A DNA stretch of 6,258 nt from Anaerolineales bacterium UBA3940 (lineage in GTDB: Bacteria > Chloroflexota > Anaerolineae > Aggregatilineales > UBA3940): contig DGDY01000259.1 in NCBI GenBank assembly GCA_002385675.1, forward strand, positions 1 through 6,258, written 5' to 3'. Under the pieces are notes generated by a model, which was not told the origin of the DNA, searched no databases, and saw nothing but the letters and a program-made list of their open reading frames with translations. Both the position numbers and the translations under genes were made by a program. Positions within the stretch are counted from its first letter, which is position 1. Each line of letters starts with the position of its first letter. Shown in pieces: positions 1-5,551 of the stretch.

Positions 1-140
1 AGGTGGACCGCTTCGAGGGCGTGACCGGGATCATGAGCTTTGACGAGCAGGGCGACCCGACCAAGTGTGCGGTGATCATCCGCATCCAGGACGGCGCCTT
101 CACCTACTACGATCAGGCGTGCCCGGCGGGCTTCCCCTAA
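1..140 (+). CDS. LIV-type ABC transporter substrate-binding protein, C-terminal fragment
   Basis: The frame that closes at TAA 138-140 is open to the left edge and gives 45 residues (first whole codon at base 3) ending in CPAGFP. The piece contains FEGVTGIMSFDEQGDP followed by a hydrophobic strand and QDGAFTYY. This is the usual end of type I periplasmic binding proteins of the LivJ/LivK (HAAT) family: an F-x-G-x-x-G-x-x-x-F-D-x-x-GD turn, then a V-x-x-I-x-x-G-x-F strand. The family binds leucine, isoleucine, valine or related ligands outside the membrane and delivers them to LivHM. The position directly before livHMGF fits. Ligand specificity cannot be judged because the binding cleft lies upstream of the window. 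Two cysteines (codons at 66-68 and 120-122) could form a disulphide in an exported protein; that is inference. Confidence 0.85.
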   Translation, partial: VDRFEGVTGIMSFDEQGDPTKCAVIIRIQDGAFTYYDQACPAGFP

Positions 141-171
141 ACCGGGGCCCGTCGCTCGCCCGGAGTGATGA

Positions 172-206
172 GTCTGGCGCTCTGCCGCCTGTGCAGGGCG
201 CCAGAC
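172..206 (+). promoter_or_regulatory. 14-bp intergenic stem-loop between binding-protein gene and livH
   Basis: Bases 172-185 (GTCTGGCGCTCTGC) pair with 193-206 (GCAGGGCGCCAGAC) along the full 14 bp, with one G-U pair (181/197) and a 7-nt loop. The stem starts 31 nt after the binding-protein stop codon. No T-tract follows, so it does not look like a simple intrinsic terminator. Stem-loops in this position (for example REP elements after malE and hisJ in E. coli) protect the upstream mRNA from 3' exonucleases and reduce expression of the downstream permease genes, giving an excess of binding protein. That role is inferred here. Confidence 0.7.
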
Positions 207-250
207 GGATCACCCGAACTGACAAGTAGACTACTTCTGGCGCTCAGCCG
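173..250 (+). repeat. Direct repeat of a stem arm upstream of livH
   Basis: TCTGGCGCTCTGCCG at 173-187 recurs as TCTGGCGCTCAGCCG at 236-250, 14 of 15 bases identical, 63 nt apart. The first copy is the left arm of the 172-206 stem-loop. The second copy can therefore also pair with the same right arm (193-205 with 236-248: one G-U pair and one A-A mismatch). The two pairings are mutually exclusive. The second lies 8 nt upstream of the livH ribosome-binding site GGAG (257-260). Confidence 0.5.
224..236. repeat. Small perfect dyad AAGTAG-A-CTACTT
   Basis: Bases 224-229 (AAGTAG) and 231-236 (CTACTT) form a perfect inverted repeat around A230. It is AT-richer than its surroundings and lies 34 nt upstream of the livH start, inside the loop of the alternative hairpin formed by 193-205 and 236-248. 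A one-base loop cannot fold as RNA hairpin without opening the inner pairs, so a DNA-binding site is as likely as RNA structure. A short dyad like this can occur by chance. Confidence 0.25.
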
Positions 251-269
251 CTCTCTGGAGACAACCTCG

Positions 270-1148
270 ATGGTTTTCATACAGCAGTTTCTCAATGGCC
301 TCCAGTTGGGCAGTCTCTACGCCCTGATTGCCCTCGGTTACTCACTCGTGTATGGCGTTTTGCTCCTCATCAACTTCGCGCACGGCGACGTGTTCATGCT
401 GGGCGCGTTCATCGGCGTGTTTGGGGCGTTCACGCTGGGGCTGCCGTTCGTGCCGACGCTGCTGGTTTCCATGCTGCTGACGGGCAGCATTGCCGTGCTC
501 ATCGAGCGCGTGGCGTACAAGCCGCTGCGGCACGCCTCGCGCCTCTCGGCGGTGATTACCGCGCTGGGCGTTGGCCTGATACTGGAGAACGGCATGCTGG
601 CGCTCACCGGCGCCAACCCGCGCAGCTTCCCGCGCGGGTTCGTCGAAACCAGCAGCTACCGTCTGGGGACGATCAGCATCGGCACGATTGAGATCCTCAT
701 CTTCGCGCTGACAGCTCTGCTGCTGACGGGGCTTTACCTGCTCGTGCAGCACACCAAGTGGGGTATGGCGATGCGCGCCATCTCCTATGACAAGTTCGCG
801 CTGCCGCTGATGGGCGTCTCGCCGGACCGCATCATCTCGCTGACATTCCTGCTCGGTGGCTCGCTGGCGGCGGCGGGCGGCATCCTGTGGGGGCTGGCCT
901 ACCCCGTGCTGAACCCCTACATGGGCCTGCGCGTCGGCTGGAAGGCGTTCATTGCCGCAGTGGTCGGCGGTATCGGCGACATCCGGGGCGCGGTTGTCGG
1001 CGGCCTGCTTTTGGGCTTCGTCGAGATCTTCGCCGCGCACTTCTTCGCCTCCAGCTACCGTGACCTGATCGCGTTTGCCCTGCTGCTGATTATCCTCGTC
1101 GTCCGCCCGACCGGCATCTTTGGTGTAGCCCGCCGGCAGAAGGTGTAG
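270..1148 (+). CDS. livH: Branched-chain amino acid ABC transporter permease LivH
   Basis: This gene encodes a 292-residue polytopic membrane protein, one of the two channel subunits of the LIV importer (E. coli LivH is 308 residues). Hydrophobic segments alternate over the whole length. The family motif NFAHGD is at residues 35-40. The cytoplasmic coupling loop is near residues 165-190 (GMAMRAISYDKFALPLMGVS), where the protein contacts the ATPases. The glycine-rich segment GWKAFIAAVVGGIGDIRGAVVGG is at residues 223-245, and VVRPTGIFG is at 277-285 near the C-terminus. The ATG at 270 is chosen because GGAG (257-260) precedes it by 9 nt and the protein then begins like other LivH proteins (FIQQFLNGLQLGSLYALIALG). 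The frame is open back to 165, but that extension lacks a good ribosome-binding site and covers the stem-loop. livM follows after 10 nt. Confidence 0.95.
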   Translation: MVFIQQFLNGLQLGSLYALIALGYSLVYGVLLLINFAHGDVFMLGAFIGVFGAFTLGLPFVPTLLVSMLLTGSIAVLIERVAYKPLRHASRLSAVITALGVGLILENGMLALTGANPRSFPRGFVETSSYRLGTISIGTIEILIFALTALLLTGLYLLVQHTKWGMAMRAISYDKFALPLMGVSPDRIISLTFLLGGSLAAAGGILWGLAYPVLNPYMGLRVGWKAFIAAVVGGIGDIRGAVVGGLLLGFVEIFAAHFFASSYRDLIAFALLLIILVVRPTGIFGVARRQKV

Positions 1149-1158
1149 GAGCCGACCG

Positions 1159-2670
1159 ATGGCATCTACCACGACACAGACTCAAGTTACTGGCGTTCGC
1201 CGCATCCGCGTGATCGACCGGCTTGCAGTACAGCTTGCTGAGACGCCGGTGCTCTCCTACCTGCTGGGCGCACTCGTCGCCGTCGGGCTGGAGGCGTATT
1301 TCGGCTACTATATCGCGCGGCTTGTTGGCCTGCGCCGTGCGCCGGTGCTGTTTGGCAGCATCGCCGTGCTGGAGAACTTCGGCAACCTGGACCTCTCCGG
1401 CATCCTGTCGCCGCTCATTCCCGCGTCGAGTGCGCCTGCCGAGCCGTGGGCGATGTCGGGGCGAGCGCTGATCAACGTGCTGCGTGTCTTCATCTCGGAC
1501 ATCCCCCCGGCGCTGCTGACCCTGCTGCAGGTGCTCGCCTATGACATCATCATCTTTGTGCTGCCGATCCTGGTGGTGGGCCTGCTGGCAAGGCGGCCTG
1601 TGCGCTGGGTTGTGACGCGGGTGCCCTTCCTCCTCACTATGCTGCTGCAGCTTGTGCTGCTCTACATTGTGATCCGCATCTGGGGCAGCCTGAGCGACTA
1701 CCGCAACCTGGTGCTGATGTTCATCGGCATCAACGTGATCCTGACCATCAGCCTGAACCTGATCAACGGCTACATGGGTGAGTTCTCGGTCGGGCATGCG
1801 GCGTTTATGGCGGTCGGCGCGTACGTCTCCGCCGTGCTGACGATGTGGCTGTTCACAAACAACGCGGTGTTTGGAGAGGCGCTGCTGCCCTGGGTGACAT
1901 CGCTGCCGTTCGGCATTGGCAACTCCATCGGCTTCATCTTCGCGCTGTTGGTTGGCGGGCTGGCCGCCGCACTGGTCAGCCTGCTGGTTGCGATCCCGTC
2001 GTTCCGCACGCGCGGCGACTACCTTGCCATCGTGACGCTTGCGCTGCTGTTCATCGTGCTCTCGTTCATCAACAACCTGAACGCGATTGGCGGCGCGCGC
2101 GGGCTTAACGGCGTGCCGCTGTGGAGCACAGTGACGTGGGTGTACGTCTTCACGCTGTTGGCGCTGTTCACAGTGCGCAACCTCGTGAACTCGACGTTCG
2201 GCAAGGGCATCATCGCCATCCGTGAGGACGAGATCGCCGCCAACCTGATGAGCGTGAACACCAAGCGTGTGAAGCTGGTGGCCTTCATGTACTCGTCGTT
2301 CCTCGCCGGGATCGCGGGTGGGCTGTTCGCGCATGTGCTGGCCTACGTGAACCCCGGTACGTTCGGCATCCTGAAGTCGACCGAGGTGCTCGTCATGGTG
2401 TACCTCGGCGGGATGGGCAGCATCACCGGCTCGGTGGTCGCCGCCGTGCTGTTCACCATTCTGCTGGAGGCGCTGCGCCCGCTTGGCGTGCTGAAGTGGG
2501 TCATCATCCCGCTGATCCTGATCCTGCTGATGCTGTTCCGCCCGCAGGGGCTGTTCGGCAACCGCGAGATCAACCTGAACTGGGGCTCGGGCCGCCGCGC
2601 CAAGAAGGACATGGACTACGAAGCCAGCCTGATGGAGAAGGACGCCAGCGATGCCATTGTTACAGATTAA
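1159..2670 (+). CDS. livM: Branched-chain amino acid ABC transporter permease LivM, long form
   Basis: This gene encodes the second channel subunit of the LIV importer, 503 residues. The LivM core occupies about residues 180-470. It starts with YRNLVLMFIGINVILTISLN and the GEFSVGHAAFMAVGAY motif (207-222). It contains the SFRTRGDYLAIVTLAL segment (281-296), the coupling loop GKGIIAIREDEIAANLMSVN (348-367) and a closing FRPQGLFG (460-467). About 180 residues precede the core, with roughly three further hydrophobic segments (near 31-55, 117-145 and 151-176). Many LivM proteins are about 300-350 residues and E. coli LivM is 425, so this is long. A charged, probably cytoplasmic tail (about 468-503) ends the protein. 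The ATG at 1159 has GGAG at 1148-1151, which overlaps the livH stop codon, 7 nt upstream. The last 20 nt overlap livG. Confidence 0.94.
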   Translation: MASTTTQTQVTGVRRIRVIDRLAVQLAETPVLSYLLGALVAVGLEAYFGYYIARLVGLRRAPVLFGSIAVLENFGNLDLSGILSPLIPASSAPAEPWAMSGRALINVLRVFISDIPPALLTLLQVLAYDIIIFVLPILVVGLLARRPVRWVVTRVPFLLTMLLQLVLLYIVIRIWGSLSDYRNLVLMFIGINVILTISLNLINGYMGEFSVGHAAFMAVGAYVSAVLTMWLFTNNAVFGEALLPWVTSLPFGIGNSIGFIFALLVGGLAAALVSLLVAIPSFRTRGDYLAIVTLALLFIVLSFINNLNAIGGARGLNGVPLWSTVTWVYVFTLLALFTVRNLVNSTFGKGIIAIREDEIAANLMSVNTKRVKLVAFMYSSFLAGIAGGLFAHVLAYVNPGTFGILKSTEVLVMVYLGGMGSITGSVVAAVLFTILLEALRPLGVLKWVIIPLILILLMLFRPQGLFGNREINLNWGSGRRAKKDMDYEASLMEKDASDAIVTD

Positions 2671-3427
2671 CCACCTGGGCCACACCTTCGGCGGGCTGAA
2701 AGCCGTCAACGACTTCAACCTCACGCTGGAGGAAGGCGAGTTGATCGGCCTGATCGGGCCGAACGGCGCGGGCAAGACGACGATCTTCAACCTCGTGACC
2801 GGCGTCTACCGCGCCACTGAAGGCGAGATCATCTTTAACGGTGAGAACATCGTCGGCTACCCGCCGCACAAGATCAACACGATGGGCATCAGCCGCACCT
2901 TCCAGACCATCCGCCTGTGGGACGGCATGACCGTGCTCGACAACATGCGCGTCGCCCACCACAGCCAGGTGCGGTACGGCCTGTTTGACTCGCTGTTCCA
3001 CACACCGGCCTACCACCGGCAGGAAGAGGAGATCACCGAGCACTCGATGGAGTTACTGCGCCTGTTCAACTTTGACCGCTTTGCGGACATGCCGGCGGGT
3101 GGGCTGCCCTACGGTGAGCGCCGCCGCCTGGAGATCGTCCGCGCGATGGCGGCGCGGCCCAAGCTGCTGCTGCTCGACGAACCGGCGGCGGGCATGAACC
3201 CCGGCGAGGTCGACTCGCTGATGGAGTTCATTGCCTGGATTCGTGACGAGTTCAAGCTGACCATCTGGCTGATCGAGCACCAGATGCGGCTGGTCATGGG
3301 CATCTGCGAGCGGCTTAAGGTGATCGACTTCGGCAGCACCATCGCTGAGGGCAAGCCGGAGGAGGTCCGTAATAACCCGCGCGTGCTGGAAGCCTATCTG
3401 GGCGAGGCGGCGGAGGAGTTGGGCTGA
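2651..3427 (+). CDS. livG: Branched-chain amino acid ABC transporter ATP-binding protein LivG
   Basis: This gene encodes a 258-residue cytoplasmic ATPase, the usual LivG length, that drives transport through LivHM together with LivF. Motifs in order: Walker A GPNGAGKT (36-43), Q-loop Q85 in SRTFQTIRLW, signature LPYGE (152-156) continuing RRRLEIVRAM, Walker B KLLLLDEP (171-178) with catalytic Glu177, D-loop region AAGMNP, and switch His210 in IEHQM. The C-terminal segment VRNNPRVLEAYLGE is typical of LivG. The signature is the LPYGE variant seen in this family rather than LSGGQ. The start ATG lies inside the end of livM and is preceded by AAGGA (2638-2642) at 8 nt, so translation is probably coupled to livM. 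Its stop codon overlaps the livF start by one base. Confidence 0.96.
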   Translation: MPLLQINHLGHTFGGLKAVNDFNLTLEEGELIGLIGPNGAGKTTIFNLVTGVYRATEGEIIFNGENIVGYPPHKINTMGISRTFQTIRLWDGMTVLDNMRVAHHSQVRYGLFDSLFHTPAYHRQEEEITEHSMELLRLFNFDRFADMPAGGLPYGERRRLEIVRAMAARPKLLLLDEPAAGMNPGEVDSLMEFIAWIRDEFKLTIWLIEHQMRLVMGICERLKVIDFGSTIAEGKPEEVRNNPRVLEAYLGEAAEELG

Positions 3428-4134
3428 TGCTACTCGAAGTCAACGACCTGGAAGTTTCATACGGCAGTATCAAGGCCCTTCACGGCATCTCGTTCACGGT
3501 CGAGAAGGACGAGATCGTCACGCTGATCGGCGCGAACGGGGCGGGCAAGACCACGACGCTCAACACCATTACCCGCCTGATGAACCCCGACTCCGGCTCG
3601 ATTGTGTACAAGGGGCATGACCTGACGCAGCTACCGGCGCACGAGGTTGTGAAGCTGGGGATGACGCTCGTCCCGGAGGGGCGGCGCATCTTCGGCAACC
3701 TGACCGTGCAGGAAAACCTCAAGCTGGCGGCGTATGCGCGCAAGGACCGCGACCAGGTAGAGAAGGACATCCGCCGGGTGTACGAGTTGTTCCCGCGGCT
3801 GGAGGAGCGCAGGAACCAGCTTGGCGATACGCTGTCCGGCGGCGAGCAGCAGATGCTGGCGGTGGGCCGTGCGCTGGTCACGGGCGGCGATCTGCTGCTG
3901 CTCGACGAGCCCTCGATGGGCCTCGCGCCGATTCTGGTGCAGGAGATCTTCAACATCCTGCGCGAGATCCGCGAGCGGGGGACGACTATCCTGCTCGTCG
4001 AGCAGAACGCGAACCAGGCGCTCAAGCTCGCCGACCGCGCCTACGTGCTGGAGACAGGCAACGTGGTGCTCTCCGGCCCGGCGCAGGAACTCGCGCGCGA
4101 GCCGCGCGTGCGGCAGGCGTACCTGGGCGGGTAG
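3427..4134 (+). CDS. livF: Branched-chain amino acid ABC transporter ATP-binding protein LivF
   Basis: This gene encodes the second ATPase subunit, 235 residues, the usual LivF length. Motifs: Walker A GANGAGKT (35-42), signature LSGGE (136-140) followed by QQMLAVGRAL, Walker B DLLLLDEP (155-162) with Glu161, then SMGLAP. Two positions differ from the general ABC consensus in the way LivF proteins usually do: the Q-loop position is Glu84 in VPEGRRIF, and the switch histidine is Gln193 in VEQNANQALKLADR. The pattern separates LivF from LivG. The end, VRQAYLGG, is the family ending. The start codon overlaps the livG stop (TGATG), and GGAGGAG (3412-3418) lies 8 nt upstream. It is the last gene of the operon; a strong stem-loop follows 14 nt after the stop. 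Confidence 0.96.
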   Translation: MLLEVNDLEVSYGSIKALHGISFTVEKDEIVTLIGANGAGKTTTLNTITRLMNPDSGSIVYKGHDLTQLPAHEVVKLGMTLVPEGRRIFGNLTVQENLKLAAYARKDRDQVEKDIRRVYELFPRLEERRNQLGDTLSGGEQQMLAVGRALVTGGDLLLLDEPSMGLAPILVQEIFNILREIRERGTTILLVEQNANQALKLADRAYVLETGNVVLSGPAQELAREPRVRQAYLGG

Positions 4135-4142
4135 CCTGGCAA

Positions 4143-4164
4143 CCCCAACCCCATCCCCCTCCCC
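4143..4164 (-). other. Putative G-quadruplex motif on the template strand
   Basis: On the - strand this stretch has four guanine runs of 4, 5, 4 and 4 bases separated by loops of 1, 2 and 2 bases (read on the + strand as C-runs at 4143-4146, 4149-4152, 4155-4159 and 4161-4164). Short loops and long runs are the textbook pattern for a stable parallel quadruplex. It sits 8 nt after the livF stop and overlaps the left arm of the terminator-like stem. Being on the template strand, it could stall RNA polymerase; the mRNA carries the C-rich version. Folding in the cell is inferred. Confidence 0.5.
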
Positions 4165-4183
4165 ACTGGCGAGGGGGATGGGG
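4149..4183 (+). terminator. Probable terminator of the liv operon (13-bp C/G-rich stem-loop)
   Basis: CCCCATCCCCCTC (4149-4161) is perfectly complementary to GAGGGGGATGGGG (4171-4183), with a 9-nt loop in which CC/GG can add two more pairs. It lies 14 nt after the livF stop codon. The stem is very stable, but no U-tract follows directly; the first T-run, TTTT, is at 4195-4198. Similar C-rich stem-loops occur as dispersed intergenic repeats in GC-rich bacteria including Chloroflexota, so it may be one copy of such a repeat. Whether termination is complete cannot be seen. Confidence 0.65.
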
Positions 4184-4201
4184 ACAATTCAGCCTTTTGA
4201 C

Positions 4202-4238
4202 CTGGTATCTCGCCCGCGCTCCCCTTGCGGGATGCCAG
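4202..4238 (+). promoter_or_regulatory. Second intergenic stem-loop, upstream of alr
   Basis: CTGGTATCTCGC (4202-4213) pairs with GCGGGATGCCAG (4227-4238) over 12 bp with two G-U pairs (4206/4234 and 4210/4230) and a 13-nt loop. Both non-Watson-Crick positions are T on one side and G on the other, so the fold is intact only as RNA read from the + strand. It follows the liv terminator by 18 nt. It may be a backup terminator after the TTTT run or a leader element if alr is transcribed from further upstream. Confidence 0.4.
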
Positions 4239-4253
4239 CCGGGTGATTATCCT
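4225..4253 (+). promoter_or_regulatory. Weak candidate promoter for alr
   Basis: TTGCGG (4225-4230) and TATCCT (4248-4253) are 17 nt apart and resemble sigma-70-type -35 and -10 boxes (TTGACA, TATAAT) only partly. Transcription would start near 4260, downstream of the GTG at 4256 and upstream of the ATG at 4298, which fits the chosen alr start. The match is poor and the -35 overlaps the preceding stem. Confidence 0.2.
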
Positions 4254-4255
4254 CT

Positions 4256-4270
4256 GTGGATTATGTCCAC
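4256..4270 (+). repeat. Short hairpin GTGGA-TTATG-TCCAC before alr
   Basis: Five perfect base pairs enclose a five-base loop. It lies 27 nt before the alr ATG and covers an in-frame GTG (4256) that could otherwise be read as an upstream start. It is short enough to be accidental. Confidence 0.25.
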
Positions 4271-4297
4271 CGCAGCAACGAAAGCACAGCACGCAGG

Positions 4298-5443
4298 ATG
4301 AACGTACACGATCATCTGACCTATGCGGTTGTAGACCTCGACGCGATTGCGCACAACGTCCGCGCGCTGAAGGCGCACGTCGGGCCGGATGTTGAGGTGA
4401 TGGCGGTCGTCAAGGCCAACGCCTACGGGCACGGCCTGCTGCCCGTCGCGCGGACTGCGCTGGAGAGCGGCGCAACGCGGCTGGCGATTGCGCGGGTGAG
4501 CGAGGGGATCGCACTGCGCCGCGCCGGGGTGGAAGCTCCGGCCCTGCTGCTCGGCTACACGCTCCAGAGCGAGACCGAGGCTATCGTTGCGCACAACCTG
4601 ACCCCGACCGTCACCACGCTGGAGGGCGCGGCGGTGCTCGACCGGCAGGCCGAGCGCTACGGGCGCACCGTGCCCATCCACGTGAAGGTGGACACCGGCA
4701 TGGGGCGCTTCGGGCTGTTCCCCGAGGAGGTAGTGCCGTTCGTGCAGGAACTGGGGCGCTTTTCGCACCTGCGCCTCGAAGGGCTGTTTACGCACTTCGC
4801 GGTGTCTGAGTTGCCCGACAAGTCGTACACGCTGGAGCAGTTCGACAAGTACTGCCGCGTGCTGGGCGAACTGGAGGCTGCCGGGGTGAGCATCCCGCTG
4901 CGGCACGTCGCCAACTCCGGCGCTGTGCTCGACCTGCCGCAGACTCACCTCGACGCGGTCCGCCCCGGCATCGCGATGTACGGCCTGCGCCCCAACCCGG
5001 ATGTCGCGCCGCCTGTCGATCTGCGGCCCGCCCTGTCGCTCTACACGCACGTTGGGCGGGTGCGCACGCTACCGCCCGGTTCGTCGGTCAGCTACGGGCG
5101 CACGTTCATCACGGAGCGCGATACCCCGGTGGCGCTCATTGCCATAGGCTATGGCGACGGCTACCCGCGCCTGCTCTCCAACCGCGCCAGCGTGCTGATC
5201 CGGGGGCGGCGCGCGCCGATCGTCGGGCGCGTGTGCATGGATCACACCGTCGTCGATGTGACGGGCATCGACGGCGTGCAGCAGGACGACCTCGTCGTGC
5301 TGATCGGCGAGCAGGGGGGCGAGCGCATCACCGCCGAGGAACTGGCACGCCACGCCGAGACCATCAACTACGAGATCACCACCGGCCTGCTGCCGCGCAT
5401 CCCCCGGATCTACGTGCGCGGCGGCGAGGTTGTGCCCGGCTGA
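4298..5443 (+). CDS. alr: Alanine racemase (PLP-dependent)
   Basis: Alr interconverts L- and D-alanine in the cytoplasm and supplies D-alanine for peptidoglycan. The product is 381 residues, normal for the family. The N-terminal barrel carries AVVKANAYGHG with the PLP lysine at Lys39 and Tyr43. KVDTGMGRFG holds Lys130 (the position often carbamylated) and Arg137. His166 is in FTHFA, Ser207 in ANSG, and Arg222 in VRPGIAMYG. The C-terminal domain has the second catalytic base, Tyr266, in SVSYGRTF, GYGDGYPR (284-291), and GRVCMD with Met314; Tyr358 is in INYEI. All key residues of the Geobacillus enzyme have counterparts. The frame is open up to GTG 4256, but ATG 4298 gives the usual short lead before the first strand (LTYAVVDLDAIAHN); its ribosome-binding site is poor in either case. 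It probably forms its own transcription unit, since the liv terminator precedes it. Confidence 0.96.
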   Translation: MNVHDHLTYAVVDLDAIAHNVRALKAHVGPDVEVMAVVKANAYGHGLLPVARTALESGATRLAIARVSEGIALRRAGVEAPALLLGYTLQSETEAIVAHNLTPTVTTLEGAAVLDRQAERYGRTVPIHVKVDTGMGRFGLFPEEVVPFVQELGRFSHLRLEGLFTHFAVSELPDKSYTLEQFDKYCRVLGELEAAGVSIPLRHVANSGAVLDLPQTHLDAVRPGIAMYGLRPNPDVAPPVDLRPALSLYTHVGRVRTLPPGSSVSYGRTFITERDTPVALIAIGYGDGYPRLLSNRASVLIRGRRAPIVGRVCMDHTVVDVTGIDGVQQDDLVVLIGEQGGERITAEELARHAETINYEITTGLLPRIPRIYVRGGEVVPG

Positions 5444-5454
5444 TCGCCCTCGCC

Positions 5455-5482
5455 TTGATACTTCCGGTAGATGTTGTAGACT
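5455..5482 (+). promoter_or_regulatory. Candidate promoter for the 5552 gene
   Basis: TTGATA (5455-5460) matches 5 of 6 bases of TTGACA, and TAGACT (5477-5482) matches 4 of 6 of TATAAT, with a 16-nt spacer. It begins 12 nt after the alr stop in a locally AT-richer patch. A start near 5489 would give a leader of about 60 nt containing the 5497-5511 stem-loop. Confidence 0.4.
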
Positions 5483-5496
5483 CTCTTCGATGACGG

Positions 5497-5516
5497 CTGC
5501 GCCCCACGCAGTTTCT
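5497..5516 (+). terminator. Small stem-loop with T-rich tail after alr
   Basis: CTGCG (5497-5501) pairs with CGCAG (5507-5511) around CCCCA, followed by TTTCT. It could be a weak intrinsic terminator for alr, or a leader hairpin of the next gene if the promoter at 5455-5482 is used. The five-pair stem is short for a terminator. Confidence 0.3.
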
Positions 5517-5551
5517 CTCACCGTGTCAACCCAATCCAGTGGAGGATGTAA

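Noticed and set aside
165..272. Upstream start for livH at GTG 165 or ATG 168
   Set aside because: GGAG at 162-165 touches or nearly touches these codons, the extra 35 residues are not LivH-like, and ATG 270 has a well-spaced GGAG.
342..1172. Long - strand open frame opposite livH
   Set aside because: Same low-complexity polar composition; LivH on the + strand explains the stretch.
1090..2790. Very long - strand open frame (566 codons) opposite livM
   Set aside because: Its translation is dominated by H, Q, R, D and E with no domain or membrane pattern, as expected for the antisense of a GC-biased membrane protein gene. The + strand frame encodes an unmistakable LivM.
4135..4297. Riboswitch or T-box leader for alr
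   Set aside because: The dyads present do not match any conserved riboswitch or T-box core that I can recognise, and the region is too short for a T-box.
4256..4300. GTG 4256 as the alr start
   Set aside because: It adds 14 polar residues not typical of Alr and lies in a hairpin; ATG 4298 gives a standard N-terminus. Not excluded completely, since neither start has a good ribosome-binding site.
4247..5050. - strand open frame opposite the first part of alr
   Set aside because: The + strand shows every catalytic motif of alanine racemase; the antisense product has none of any family.
5546..5551. Start-stop mini frame ATG-TAA directly before the 5552 gene
   Set aside because: The GGAGG directly abuts this ATG with no spacing, so it should not initiate; the ATG at 5552 has the proper 6-nt spacing.
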